From an uncultured Oscillospiraceae bacterium (GTDB lineage: Bacteria; Bacillota; Clostridia; Oscillospirales; Oscillospiraceae), in assembly GCA_900759385.1 (NCBI GenBank), contig CAAEUZ010000107.1, positions 1 through 15,502 on the forward strand: DNA of 15,502 bases. The letters run 5' to 3'. Positions within the stretch are counted from its first letter, which is position 1; every line of letters starts with the position of its first letter. Under the pieces are notes generated by a model. The model was not told the origin of the DNA. It saw only the letters and a program-made list of their open reading frames with translations, and ran no database searches. The position numbers and the translations under genes are program-made. This document shows positions 1 through 7,334 of this stretch, piece by piece.

Positions 1-1026
1 GCCGCCATAAAGCGCCTCGGCGGCGCCTCCCGCGCCGACTACGCCCAGACCCTGCTCAACCTGGCCGCAGGCCGTGGCGTCAGCCTGGCCGTATCTCTCT
101 CCTTCGGGAGCGACACCAAGCACAGAATCAAGGAGGTTGCCAAGATGAAACCAAACAAGCGCTGGATCAGCACAGCCGCGGCCGCCCTCTGCGTCCTCAT
201 CATCGCCGGCTGCGCCGCCAACCCCGCGCCCACCGCCACCCCGGCGGCCACTCCGTCCGGCGAGCCCGTGCAGGCGGACACCACGGCCAGCGGCAGCGAA
301 TCCACACCCCTGTACTCCGACATTGACGCGGCTGTCATCGCCTATGGCTTCTCCCGGCTGCCCTACACGCCCTCCGGCGTCAGCGGCGCGTCCTTCGTCA
401 GCAGTTTCGGCGGCATCATAAACGGCGCCGAGCTGGAGACCTGGACCTATCTGGTGGTCAACAGCGCCGGGACCGAGCAGCGCTGCGTCTTCACAGTAAA
501 CCGGGACGGCTCGCGCGACATCGTGTACGAGGGGACGGCCGACGAGGTGACCGCCCTGTACGGCCCGCTCCACCTCGCCGCCGAGCAGTGGTGGGAGTCC
601 AACGGATTCACATATGAAAAGGACCTGCCGGAGGTCTGGTGGACCGTCGCGGGCAGCTCCGACCTCCCGCTCAGCATCCACGCGTCCAGGCAGGACTTCG
701 GCCCCTGGAGCGCGCACATCCCGGACAGCGGCTGGAACCTCTCCACGGACGATGAGACCTGCTGGCGCCTGGACTCCGTCGACGGCAGCGGCGCCACCTA
801 CGAGATAAAGTTCATGTCCGATGCCGACTACGACGAATGGCTCAGCTCTTTCGGCAACAGCAGGCCGGTGAACAGCGGCCTTTACCGCACGGAGCAGGGC
901 TGGCAGCTGCAATTCTGGCAGGGCCGCGAGGGCTTTGGCATCGTGCAGTCTCTGTCCTGGCCCGAAGGCGCCGATGCGCAGGGCGAGGTGCTGCTGAAAA
1001 TATACAGGAGCGTATATATGAAGTGA
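1..1026 (+). CDS. M56/BlaR1-family membrane sensor, C-terminal part (5' end outside window)
   Basis: The reading frame is open from base 1 to the TGA at 1024-1026. The first 48 codons read like the cytoplasmic end of a BlaR1/MecR1-type M56 metallopeptidase: an RADYAQTLLNLA helix, then FGSDTKHRIKEVA just before the last membrane helix. That helix is at about visible residues 55-73 (ISTAAAALCVLIIAG). A secreted domain of about 265 residues follows; I see no SxxK/SxN/KTG penicillin-binding motif in it, so it is not a classical beta-lactam sensor. In the family, signal binding activates the zinc protease, which cleaves a BlaI-type repressor; the HExxH site would lie upstream of the window. Oddity: ATG at 145 has a perfect AAGGAGG eight bases upstream, and the helix ends in a lipobox (IIAGC), so a free 293-aa lipoprotein could also be made. 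I favour one M56 protein because the upstream frame is uninterrupted and family-like. Confidence 0.8.
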   Translation, partial: AAIKRLGGASRADYAQTLLNLAAGRGVSLAVSLSFGSDTKHRIKEVAKMKPNKRWISTAAAALCVLIIAGCAANPAPTATPAATPSGEPVQADTTASGSESTPLYSDIDAAVIAYGFSRLPYTPSGVSGASFVSSFGGIINGAELETWTYLVVNSAGTEQRCVFTVNRDGSRDIVYEGTADEVTALYGPLHLAAEQWWESNGFTYEKDLPEVWWTVAGSSDLPLSIHASRQDFGPWSAHIPDSGWNLSTDDETCWRLDSVDGSGATYEIKFMSDADYDEWLSSFGNSRPVNSGLYRTEQGWQLQFWQGREGFGIVQSLSWPEGADAQGEVLLKIYRSVYMK

Positions 1027-1036
1027 ACAGCGCAGC

Positions 1037-1080
1037 AAAACGCCATGAGGCCGCCCATACGGGCGGCCTCATGGCGTTTT
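1037..1080. terminator. Bidirectional hairpin terminator between convergent genes
   Basis: A 20-bp perfect inverted repeat (1037-1056 with 1061-1080) has a 4-base loop ATAC. The arms end in AAAA and TTTT, followed by ATCTTTTTT on the plus strand. It sits between the stop of the M56 sensor and the convergent stop of the NlpC/P60 gene, so it can serve both. Confidence 0.92.
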
Positions 1081-1087
1081 ATCTTTT

Positions 1088-1984
1088 TTACACGGCGATG
1101 CGCCTTGCACCGACGTACATTCTCGAGTAGTAGCTCTCGCTCAGGCTGTTGATGGTCACGTAGCCCGCGCCGGAGCTGGCGTGGATGAACTCACCGTTGC
1201 CTATGTAGATGCCGACATGGCCGATGGCCTGGCTGCTGCTGGCGAAGAACACCGCGTCGCCGGGCTGGAGGTCCTCGTAGTCCACTGCGACGCCGTTGAG
1301 ATAGATATCTGCGGCGGTACGGTTGGTGGAGTAGCCGAGGCTCTTGAAGACATAGCTCACAAACCCGGAACAGTCAAAGCCCACGGAGGGGGAAGCGCCC
1401 GCCCAGACATAGGCGTAGCCCATGTACTGCTTGGCGAAGGCCACCACCTGCTCGCCTATGGTTCCGGAGGCCGCAGTCGTACCGGAGGCGGCGTCCGTCG
1501 TGCCGGTGTACTCGCCGAGCTCGACGTAGTCGCTGCGGATGTAGCCGCTCTGCCCGCCGGCGTTAACGCGGTACCAGCTGCCGTCCACACCGGTGATCTC
1601 CACGGTCTCGCCGTAGCTGGTGACGCGGACGATCTCGCTGTCGGTGCTGGCCGCGGCGCGCATGCGCACATCAGTGCCGTCAACCCAGCCTGTGGCGGAG
1701 ACGTCCATCGTGTCCGCCAGGGTGAGGTAGTCCGCGGACATATAGCCCCAGGAGCCGTCTATGTACACGCGGCACCAGCCGTCGACCGGTTCGCTCTCCA
1801 CTATCATGGAGGAACCGCTGGAGGCGGTGAAGATAATCGAGGTGTCCGTACCAGCGCCGGAGCGCAGGTTCACTTCGGTTGTGGTGGACGCGCCGCCCAC
1901 ACAGTCGGCGGCGGCCGCTCCTACAAGCGTGCAGCAGCACAGCGCCGCCGCACTGACAGTGCGGATAATCTTTCCCTTGGTCAT
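1088..1984 (-). CDS. Secreted NlpC/P60 cell-wall endopeptidase with two SH3 domains
   Basis: The 298-aa protein has a signal peptide (residues 1 to about 26, ending AAAAD). Two bacterial SH3 domains follow: about 32-90, with NLRSGAGTDT and WGYMSADYL, and about 98-157, with VRMRAAASTDSEI and SGYIRSDYV. After a Gly/Thr/Ala-rich linker comes a C-terminal NlpC/P60 domain (about 176-298). The catalytic triad can be read: Cys205 in FDCSGF, His256 in IGHVGIYIG, and His268 in FIHAS. By family knowledge it cleaves the D-Glu to diamino-acid bond in peptidoglycan stem peptides outside the membrane, with SH3 domains binding the wall. An AAAGGA-like site precedes the ATG. It lies 107 bp downstream of the small gene at 2092-2379 and may share its transcript. 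It sits near a class A PBP, which fits a role in wall remodelling. Confidence 0.95.
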   Translation of the reverse strand: MTKGKIIRTVSAAALCCCTLVGAAAADCVGGASTTTEVNLRSGAGTDTSIIFTASSGSSMIVESEPVDGWCRVYIDGSWGYMSADYLTLADTMDVSATGWVDGTDVRMRAAASTDSEIVRVTSYGETVEITGVDGSWYRVNAGGQSGYIRSDYVELGEYTGTTDAASGTTAASGTIGEQVVAFAKQYMGYAYVWAGASPSVGFDCSGFVSYVFKSLGYSTNRTAADIYLNGVAVDYEDLQPGDAVFFASSSQAIGHVGIYIGNGEFIHASSGAGYVTINSLSESYYSRMYVGARRIAV

Positions 1985-2091
1985 GCCGAATCTCTATCCT
2001 TTATCCCAGATTTCCCTTTTGTGATACCGTTTCTCTTTTGAGCGTGCCGGCCGGCATATTTGACGGTTGACTGGCCCGCCGGCGTCCCTGA

Positions 2092-2379
2092 TTACTTCTG
2101 AGCGAGGGCCCTGTCGAGCCACACCGCCGCCACGTCCATGGCGGAGTAGAGGCTGGACTTCTCGCTCTTCTTGACCACGCGGTCGCGGCTCTTTATGTCG
2201 GGGTCCGTCAGCTGGAGCTGGACGGAGACCTTGGTCGCCACGTCGAGGTCTTCTACCTTCTTAGTCTCAAGTATCTGCATCATTATGATGTACTTGTCAG
2301 CCATGCTGCCGAAGTAAATGATGTTGTCCTTTCTGCGGAGCGGATGTCCCTTGTAGACCAGCTCCTTAGCGGCTGCCAT
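2092..2379 (-). CDS. Small conserved protein of unknown function
   Basis: This 95-aa soluble protein has no signal peptide or membrane segment. It starts MAAAKELVYKGHPLRRKDNI, continues with YFGSMADKYIIMMQIL, and ends in a charged helix (VVKKSEKSSLYSAMDVAAVWLDRAL). I recall similar small proteins in Clostridia but cannot name a characterised function or domain. The start is well supported by AAGGAGGT (2387-2394) seven bases upstream of the ATG. A near-consensus sigma-A promoter lies 50-80 bp upstream (2430-2458), so the gene has its own strong transcription, separate from the PBP gene behind it. A GGTTACA inverted repeat lies at the predicted start of transcription. The NlpC/P60 gene follows on the same strand after 107 bp. 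Confidence 0.85.
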   Translation of the reverse strand: MAAAKELVYKGHPLRRKDNIIYFGSMADKYIIMMQILETKKVEDLDVATKVSVQLQLTDPDIKSRDRVVKKSEKSSLYSAMDVAAVWLDRALAQK

Positions 2380-2398
2380 AAGCGCTACCTCCTTCCGG

Positions 2399-2428
2399 CG
2401 GTTACAGGCATTGCGAATGTTGTAACCG
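2399..2428 (-). promoter_or_regulatory. Inverted repeat at transcription start (possible operator)
   Basis: CGGTTACA (2399-2406) and TGTAACCG (2421-2428) form an 8-bp perfect inverted repeat with a 14-base spacer. A further TTGTAAC copy lies at 2431-2437, overlapping the -10 box. The position just downstream of the -10 suits a repressor site. The binding protein is unknown. Confidence 0.4.
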
Positions 2429-2429
2429 A

Positions 2430-2458
2430 ATTGTAACTCATGTTCTCCGTTTTGTCAA
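2430..2458 (-). promoter_or_regulatory. Sigma-A promoter for the small conserved gene
   Basis: On the minus strand, TTGACA (2453-2458) and TACAAT (2430-2435) are separated by exactly 17 bases. This is a perfect -35 and a one-mismatch -10, reading toward the ATG at 2379. Confidence 0.88.
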
Positions 2459-2470
2459 CCTTTTTCTCGG

Positions 2471-2506
2471 AAAATTTCGAGCCGGAGTGGGCGCTCCGGC
2501 TCGAAA
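2471..2506 (-). terminator. Hairpin terminator after the class A PBP gene
   Basis: A 13-bp perfect inverted repeat (TTTCGAGCCGGAG at 2475-2487 with 2494-2506, six-base loop) lies about 110 bp past the PBP stop. On the minus strand the stem is followed by a short T run (TTTT). It separates the PBP transcript from the promoter of the next gene. Confidence 0.7.
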
Positions 2507-2614
2507 ACAGGGATAAAAGCCAGGGATATAGGATAGTTTTCGGGTTTCAGGATATATTTTCCGGCGCCGAAAAAACTGCGCTGGAGAAACAAATTGTAAC
2601 TTTTCCCGGGGTGC

Positions 2615-4768
2615 TCAGGCCGCCTCGCCCACGGGCTCCGTGGGCTCTATGGTCTCCTCGTCATCGGATACCATGGTGTAGAGCGGCGGGCTGTCGCTCT
2701 CACCGGCGCTGGGCTCCGGCGTCTCCGTCGGCGTGGGCGAAGGCGTGGGGCTGGTGAGGTCGCCGAATATCTGCGTGTCCTCGCCGATACTGGTCGGGTC
2801 AGGGAACGAACGGTACTCAAAGCCCTCGTGTACCTGCTGCATGATGTTGCGCCAGATGGATATGGCCGGGTTGGAACCGCTCAGGCCAACCGGTATGTCG
2901 TAGCCGGTCCAGACAACGCCCACATAGTAGGGAGTCATGCCGGCGAACCAGCGGTCGTTAGACGAGCCGGAGGTACCGGTCTTGCCCGCCACTTCCATGC
3001 CGTAGAAGCCAGCACCGCCGCTGGTACCGCCGGTTACGGAGCCCACCATCATATCTATCATGTTGCGCGCGGCGTTGACCCTTACAGCCGAGCGCTGGGA
3101 TGCTGGGTTGTCGAGCACTACGTTCCCGTTAGAATCGAGCACACGGGAATAGGTACGGCTCTCGGTGAAGGTGCCGTCGTTCACCAGCACGCTGTATGCC
3201 TGGGCCATTTCACGGACGGTGACGCCGTTGGTGAGCTGCCCGAGGGCGAGCGGGGAGGGTGAATAGTCTGCGTCAACAAGGGTGGTAATGCCGAACACGT
3301 CACGCAGATAGCTGTAGCTGGTCTCAAACCCGAGCTTGTCAAGTATCTGCACGGCCACGGTGTTCAGCGAGCGGACAAGGCCGTAGCGGATTGTGACGGG
3401 CTCGTTGAGGTATTGGCTACCCGAGTTGCGCGGGTAGAAGCTGGAGTGCTCGAGCGTATAGAGGCCAGCGGCAGGCGCACCGTCCATGACGAGCGTGTTC
3501 TGCGTGATTATGCCGAGGTCAAGAGCGGGAGTGTAGACGCTCAGCGGCTTTATCGAGCTGCCCGGCGCACGTGTGGTATCCGTAGCCCTGTTGAGCACCA
3601 GGTTACCCGTCTTCTCACCGACGCCGCCGCTCATGGCCACGATCTCGCCCGTATAGGGGTCCATTATCACTATGGCGCTCTGCAGTTGCTGGTCTGTGCT
3701 GTAGTTGAGGCGGGGGAAATTCTCCAGGTTTTCGTAATAGGTATCAACGATACCCTGTATGCGCGTGTCGCAGCAGGTATATATCTGGTATCCGCCGGAG
3801 TAAATCAGCGTCTGCGCCGTCTCATAGTTGACGCCGCGCACCTCCATGAGGTCGGCTATGACGTCGTCGATGACGGCCTCGACATAGTAGCTGTATATCT
3901 CCTGCGTGGCCACCTCGGTCTCGCTGCGCACGAAGACGAGCTCCTCGTTCACGGCCTCGGTGTATTCGTCATAGGTTATATAGCCCTGCTCATACATCTC
4001 GCGCAGGACAGTCTCCTGCCTGGTCTTGTTGTTCTCCACGCTGTAGAAGGGGCTGTAGTACGTGGGCAGGTTGACTATGCCGACGATGCTGGCGCACTCG
4101 GCCAGGCTGAGCTCGCTCGGCTCCTTGCCGAAGTACGTCTGCGCGGCGGTGTATATGCCGTTGCAGCCCTCGCCGAAGAAGACGGCGTTGAGGTACCACT
4201 CGATGATCTCCTCTTTGTCGTACTTCTTCTCAAACTCCAGCGCGCGGAATATCTCCACCAGTTTGCGCTGCACGGTGACCTCATTGTCGCCGGTCAGGTT
4301 CTTGATGAGCTGCTGGGTGATGGTGGAGCCGCCGAAGTTGTCGCGCATGCCGAGGAACATGTTGAACACGGCGCCGACGGTGCGGTACCAGTCCACGCCC
4401 TTGTGGTCATAAAAGCGCTTGTCCTCGATAGCCACCAGCGCGTGCTCCAGGTCCTCGGGGATGTCCTCGTAGTCAACCCAGATGCGGTTTTCGCTGCCTG
4501 AGAGCGTGGCCAATACGTTGCCTTCGCTGTCATACACCGTGCTCGACTCGCTCAGCGAGAAGTCGTCCAGGGAGATGTCCAGCTCATCGACCAGCGACGT
4601 CTTGACATAGAAGGCAAAGATGCACACGAACAGCAGCATCGTCGTCAGCAGGACGAGCACCACCGTCACTATTATCTTCAGGGTGAGGCTTAGCGCACCG
4701 CCGACGGCTCCGCCGGCGGCGCGGGCGACCCGCTCCGCTTTATTCTTATCATTTTTATCTCTGGGCAT
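2615..4768 (-). CDS. Class A penicillin-binding protein (transglycosylase/transpeptidase)
   Basis: The 717-aa bifunctional enzyme polymerises and cross-links peptidoglycan from lipid II on the outer face of the membrane. It has a basic cytoplasmic tail (1-30) and one membrane helix (about 31-56). The GT51 glycosyltransferase domain (about 75-260) has EDKRFYDHKG with catalytic Glu115, GGSTITQQLIKN (146-157) and the RALEFEKKYDKEEI segment. The transpeptidase domain (about 360-650) has all three motifs: SSIK with Ser404 and Lys407, SLN at 467-469, and KTGT at 596-599. The C-terminal tail (about 672-717) is Pro/Thr/Ser- and Asp/Glu-rich and probably disordered, as in many Gram-positive PBP1-type proteins. 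GGAGGTG precedes the ATG, and an extended -10 promoter lies about 60 bp upstream. It is complete, with all catalytic residues present. Confidence 0.97.
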   Translation of the reverse strand: MPRDKNDKNKAERVARAAGGAVGGALSLTLKIIVTVVLVLLTTMLLFVCIFAFYVKTSLVDELDISLDDFSLSESSTVYDSEGNVLATLSGSENRIWVDYEDIPEDLEHALVAIEDKRFYDHKGVDWYRTVGAVFNMFLGMRDNFGGSTITQQLIKNLTGDNEVTVQRKLVEIFRALEFEKKYDKEEIIEWYLNAVFFGEGCNGIYTAAQTYFGKEPSELSLAECASIVGIVNLPTYYSPFYSVENNKTRQETVLREMYEQGYITYDEYTEAVNEELVFVRSETEVATQEIYSYYVEAVIDDVIADLMEVRGVNYETAQTLIYSGGYQIYTCCDTRIQGIVDTYYENLENFPRLNYSTDQQLQSAIVIMDPYTGEIVAMSGGVGEKTGNLVLNRATDTTRAPGSSIKPLSVYTPALDLGIITQNTLVMDGAPAAGLYTLEHSSFYPRNSGSQYLNEPVTIRYGLVRSLNTVAVQILDKLGFETSYSYLRDVFGITTLVDADYSPSPLALGQLTNGVTVREMAQAYSVLVNDGTFTESRTYSRVLDSNGNVVLDNPASQRSAVRVNAARNMIDMMVGSVTGGTSGGAGFYGMEVAGKTGTSGSSNDRWFAGMTPYYVGVVWTGYDIPVGLSGSNPAISIWRNIMQQVHEGFEYRSFPDPTSIGEDTQIFGDLTSPTPSPTPTETPEPSAGESDSPPLYTMVSDDEETIEPTEPVGEAA

Positions 4769-4827
4769 TACGCACCTCCGTGCAAAGCAGGGTGAGACCG
4801 AACGGCATCAATCCATTCTAACCCGGT

Positions 4828-4836
4828 ATTATATCA
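4828..4836 (-). promoter_or_regulatory. Extended -10 promoter for the PBP gene
   Basis: On the minus strand TGATATAAT gives a perfect TATAAT (4828-4833) with the TGn extension (4834-4836), about 60 bp upstream of the PBP ATG. No good -35 box is visible at 17 bases, which fits an extended -10 promoter. Confidence 0.7.
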
Positions 4837-4895
4837 TATTCAGTCGAAAAGAAGTAGATAAACTTTTAAATATTAGCCGCCGCATATTCTCCCTT

Positions 4896-4925
4896 TTGAA
4901 TACGCCGCGCAGGGGACAGTATTTT
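4896..4925 (+). promoter_or_regulatory. Weak candidate promoter for the BofC-like gene
   Basis: TTGAAT (4896-4901) and TATTTT (4920-4925), spaced 18 bases, lie about 60 bp upstream of the ATG at 4987. Both boxes are imperfect, and no better candidate is seen in this divergent intergenic region. Confidence 0.35.
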
Positions 4926-4986
4926 CGCCCCAAGAGTATTTTTTCCAGAGGCGGGTGGAATAATCAAGGGGAAAGGAGGCCATATA

Positions 4987-5328
4987 ATGAAGCTGTGGAT
5001 GAAACTGGCGGGCACCGGCGTACTGGCCGTGGCCGCCGTGTGGAGCGCTGCCGCCGCCATCGGCGGCATCACGGGCCCGGCCGATGCCGCCGCCGAGCCC
5101 GAGGCGGGCACGATAGTCTGGCCAGGCTCCGTCGATGACGCGGAGTTCATTCTCCGCGAGTACGACGGCTGCGTCGCCGTGTTCGCCGCCGGGGAGAGCT
5201 CGCCCATGACCATGACGGACATACAGGTCAAGAGCCTGCGCGAAGCCGACCGCGCGCTGCTCAACGCCGGGCTGCCGTGTGAAACGCGCGACGAAGTGCT
5301 GACTCTTTTGGAAGATTTGGGCTCTTAG
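4987..5328 (+). CDS. Small secreted/anchored protein with BofC C-terminal-like domain
   Basis: The 113-aa protein has an N-terminal hydrophobic segment (about residues 7-27) that would export or anchor it, an Ala/Pro/Glu linker, and a small domain from about residue 52. The segment FILREYDGCVAVF (54-66), followed by a short strand and SLREADRALLNAG, resembles the C-terminal domain of BofC and related small extracellular proteins of spore-formers. BofC itself regulates SpoIVB signalling in sporulation. This protein is shorter than BofC and lacks its N-terminal domain, so a sporulation role is only a guess. The start is firm: AAAGGAGG (4972-4979) lies seven bases before the ATG. It is divergent from the PBP gene. 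Confidence 0.75.
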   Translation: MKLWMKLAGTGVLAVAAVWSAAAAIGGITGPADAAAEPEAGTIVWPGSVDDAEFILREYDGCVAVFAAGESSPMTMTDIQVKSLREADRALLNAGLPCETRDEVLTLLEDLGS

Positions 5329-5382
5329 CGGCGATTTATCGAACAATTTTGCGTCCTTGTGTAAAGAACCTGAAAAAGGTGA

Positions 5383-5411
5383 TTGATTTCTCTCCGCCTA
5401 TGCGGTACAAT
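5383..5411 (+). promoter_or_regulatory. Sigma-A promoter for the DUF1292 gene
   Basis: TTGATT (5383-5388) and TACAAT (5406-5411) have exactly 17 bases between them, about 30 bp upstream of the ATG at 5444. Confidence 0.85.
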
Positions 5412-5443
5412 ATCGGTGTAAGAAAGAGACCGGAGGTTTCCCC

Positions 5444-5743
5444 ATGGACGAAGGATACGGCAGCAACTATATCACCATCGAGGACGAGGACGGCAGCGAG
5501 TTCGAGCTCGAGCAGATAAGCACCCTCGAGTACAGGGGCGCGGAATACAGCCTGTTCCTCCCCGCGGATATGGACGAGGACGACCCGGATTACGGGTACA
5601 TCATCCTCCGCATAGAGACGGACGAAAACGGCGAGGAGATCTACTGCTCCGTGGATGAGGAGGAAGAGCTCGTGGCCGTGTACGACCTCTTCATGGAGGA
5701 ACTTTTCGCAGACGAGGATACAGACGAGGGCGAGGACGAGTAA
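5444..5743 (+). CDS. DUF1292 family protein (YrzB-like)
   Basis: This 99-aa, very acidic cytoplasmic protein matches the DUF1292/YrzB pattern: an N-terminal ITIEDEDGSEFELEQISTLEYRGAEYSLFLP, then a central YIILRIETDENGEEIYCSVDEEEELVAVYDLFMEEL. The family is widespread in Firmicutes, often near the ruvX-alaS-mltG region, and has no established biochemical role. The C-terminus is an Asp/Glu run (ADEDTDEGEDE). GGAGGT (5432-5437) lies six bases before the ATG, and a good promoter is directly upstream, so it is probably transcribed alone. Confidence 0.9.
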   Translation: MDEGYGSNYITIEDEDGSEFELEQISTLEYRGAEYSLFLPADMDEDDPDYGYIILRIETDENGEEIYCSVDEEEELVAVYDLFMEELFADEDTDEGEDE

Positions 5744-5844
5744 GTTCCTGTCCCGGACACAATTTATTAAAATCCTGCCCTGTGCGTGGATTTTTTCGGG
5801 CCCATATAAACCCACATCACTTATAAGGGACGCCATATTCTCAC

Positions 5845-6007
5845 GTGGATTGCAGGCCTCCCGGCCCCCTGAGAGGTGCGCTGGAAGTTGGAAGCGTGGT
5901 AGCGTGAGAGAGGCGACCCACCTGCCGGAGACGTGCAGGTTCTATCTGGGCTCCCACGGCAGCGGCGGGAGAGGCCGGCAGCATCCTTGCGATGCCGCCG
6001 GCTTTTT
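5845..6007 (+). ncRNA. Structured intergenic RNA candidate, possibly 6S RNA (SsrS)
   Basis: This 395-bp gene-free stretch (5744-6138) holds a nested rod-like fold. The paired arms are 5855-5863 with 5966-5976 (two-base bulge), CGCTG 5879-5883 with 5960-5964, CGTGG 5895-5899 with 5954-5958, and ACCTGC 5920-5925 with 5935-5940 as the terminal hairpin. The left side carries large unpaired stretches (about 15 and 11 bases), and the right side stacks almost continuously. A strong terminator overlaps the outer arm. A long rod with a bubble and a CCCTGAG-type segment on its 5' side is reminiscent of 6S RNA, which sequesters sigma-70 RNA polymerase. I do not recognise T-box, TPP or cobalamin signatures. 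The 5' end is uncertain and no clear promoter is seen. The structure is better supported than the name. Confidence 0.45.
5974..6007 (+). terminator. Intrinsic terminator of the structured RNA
   Basis: A 12-position stem (5974-5985 with 5991-6002, one A-C mismatch) has loop CTTGC and is followed by TTTTTCTT. Its left arm overlaps the outer helix of the RNA candidate, so the two folds are mutually exclusive in part. Confidence 0.85.
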
Positions 6008-6022
6008 CTTATACGTCAGGAC

Positions 6023-6054
6023 ATGTGCCGGCAAAGCGCCGGCACATTTGTTTT
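6023..6054 (+). terminator. Second tandem terminator
   Basis: ATGTGCCGGC (6023-6032) pairs perfectly with 6038-6047 across a five-base loop and is followed by TTGTTTT. It lies 20 bp after the first terminator and insulates the sigma-factor gene from upstream transcription. Confidence 0.8.
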
Positions 6055-6138
6055 GCAGATTTTTTGCGACCATCCCGCCTGAAAGCGTACTTATACAGTG
6101 AAAGCAGCCGGCGCTTTGAAGCCAAGGGAGGTGGACAA

Positions 6139-6696
6139 ATGGATGACGGAGACATAATCGCCCTGTACTGGGCCCGTGACGAGCGCGCCATACAGGAGAC
6201 CTCGCTGAAATACGGGCGGCTGTGCCGCAGCATAGCGCACAGTATCCTTTCCAGCAGCGAGGACTGCGAGGAGTGCGTAAACGACACGTACCTCGGCCTG
6301 TGGCGGGCCATACCGGACGCCCGTCCGGTGCATTTTCCGGCCTTCATAGGCAAAATAGCGCGCAACACCGCGCTGAAAAGGTACGAGTACATCTCCGCGG
6401 AAAAGCGCAGCCCGGACGCGGTTGTGGCCCTTGAGGAGCTGGGCGAGTGCGTCCAGGGCGACGCGGGCGTGGAGGACGAGGCCGAGGCCCACCGCGTGCA
6501 GCGCGCCATAAGCAGCTTCCTCTGGCAGCAGCGCGAGGACAAGCGCGTCATCTTCATCCGGCGCTACTGGTATTTTGACTCGATAGCGCGCCTGAGCGAC
6601 AGGACCGGCTACAGCCAGAGCAAGATCAAGAACATCCTTTATCACATGCGCCTGAAGCTCAGGGCGCAGCTGGAAAGCGAGGGTATAGAGCTATGA
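6139..6696 (+). CDS. Sigma-70 family (ECF-like) RNA polymerase sigma factor
   Basis: The 185-aa protein has a region 2 core at about residues 24-90 (YGRLCRSIAHSILSSSEDCE, then NDTYLGLWRAIP and PAFIGKIARNTALKRY). Its region 4 helix-turn-helix is at about 125-180 (RVIFIRRYWYFDSIARLSDR, then TGYSQSKIKNILYHMRLKLR). It should direct RNA polymerase to a small regulon. I chose ATG 6139 because GGGAGGT lies six bases upstream; the frame stays open further 5', but that part runs through a terminator hairpin. The next gene overlaps the stop by 4 bp (ATGA) and encodes a one-pass membrane protein, the usual arrangement for a sigma factor and its partner. A TGAAAGC direct repeat (6080-6086, 6099-6105) flanks a TTATAC box upstream, possibly an autoregulatory promoter; this is weak. 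Confidence 0.92.
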   Translation: MDDGDIIALYWARDERAIQETSLKYGRLCRSIAHSILSSSEDCEECVNDTYLGLWRAIPDARPVHFPAFIGKIARNTALKRYEYISAEKRSPDAVVALEELGECVQGDAGVEDEAEAHRVQRAISSFLWQQREDKRVIFIRRYWYFDSIARLSDRTGYSQSKIKNILYHMRLKLRAQLESEGIEL

Positions 6697-7292
6697 CGAA
6701 CAGACAGTTTTCCCGGCACATGGGCGAGATAGACCCCCGGCTGGTGGAGCAGGCAGAAAACGTGCCCAACTATGCGCGGCAGGCCCGCCGGCGTCTGGCC
6801 CGGCGCGCTGCCGCCGCCGCAGCGGCACTCGCCGTCATGGTAGGCGGCGGCTTCGGCCTTGGCGCCACCGTGTTCGCGCAGGAAATCGAGGTACCAATAG
6901 AGGTGCCGGTGGAGCCCGAGACCGTCACCTTTGCCGACTACGGCGTCACGCTGATACTCCCCGACAGCTGGAAGGGCAACTACGCCGTGGATGGGCAGAG
7001 TATTTACGTCCCGTCGGTGCGCGAGCACAACGGCGGCGAGGCAGGCGTCCTGTTTTCCGTCCGGCTCTATCCGGAGCAGGTCACCAAGGACGAGTACGAC
7101 ACCACGGACGGCCCCTGGAACATCGTGCCCAGCCGCTATATAATGACGACGGCGTCCGGCACGCTTTTCCTCTACTACGCCAGTGACGTGCAGTACGACC
7201 CCGCCAACGAGGCCGACGCGGAATTATATGTCCGGATGTACAGGGAAATCAGCCAGATCCGCTTCGTAGTGGACAACGCCCTGGCTGAATAA
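6693..7292 (+). CDS. Single-pass membrane protein, probable anti-sigma or sensor partner
   Basis: The 199-aa protein overlaps the sigma-factor gene by 4 bp, so translation is probably coupled. The cytoplasmic N-terminus (1-38) contains MGEIDPRLVEQAE and a basic patch. One membrane helix covers about 38-62 (Ala-rich, ending LGATVFA). The rest is extracellular: a Pro/Glu/Val linker (64-76), then a beta-rich domain of about 120 residues (FADYGVTLILPDSWKGNYAV onward). No zinc-binding anti-sigma motif (HxxxCxxC) is present. Such pairs in Clostridia commonly consist of a sigma factor and a membrane protein that holds or senses for it. This function comes from arrangement, not from a recognised domain. 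No clear terminator follows before the tRNA promoter. Confidence 0.8.
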   Translation: MTNRQFSRHMGEIDPRLVEQAENVPNYARQARRRLARRAAAAAAALAVMVGGGFGLGATVFAQEIEVPIEVPVEPETVTFADYGVTLILPDSWKGNYAVDGQSIYVPSVREHNGGEAGVLFSVRLYPEQVTKDEYDTTDGPWNIVPSRYIMTTASGTLFLYYASDVQYDPANEADAELYVRMYREISQIRFVVDNALAE

Positions 7293-7334
7293 ACAGCCCG
7301 CAAAATAATTTTCGCCCCAAAGCGCAAAAAACAC

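Noticed and set aside
1181..2041. 286-aa plus-strand frame opposite the NlpC/P60 gene
   Set aside because: It is antisense to a gene with complete catalytic motifs. Its Ala/Gly/Val/His-rich composition is typical of a shadow frame in GC-rich DNA.
3413..4501. 362-aa plus-strand frame opposite the PBP gene
   Set aside because: It lies fully within the PBP, which carries all GT51 and transpeptidase motifs. No domain or good start is seen.
5845..6007. T-box, TPP or cobalamin riboswitch
   Set aside because: No GGUGGNACCGCG T-box sequence, no TPP core beyond a short CTGAGA, and no B12 box. The next gene is a sigma factor, and two terminators intervene.
5992..6138. Longer sigma-factor start at 5992
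   Set aside because: The extra 49 codons run through the RNA terminator and the second hairpin and lack a ribosome binding site. ATG 6139 has GGGAGGT at proper spacing and gives a normal-length protein.
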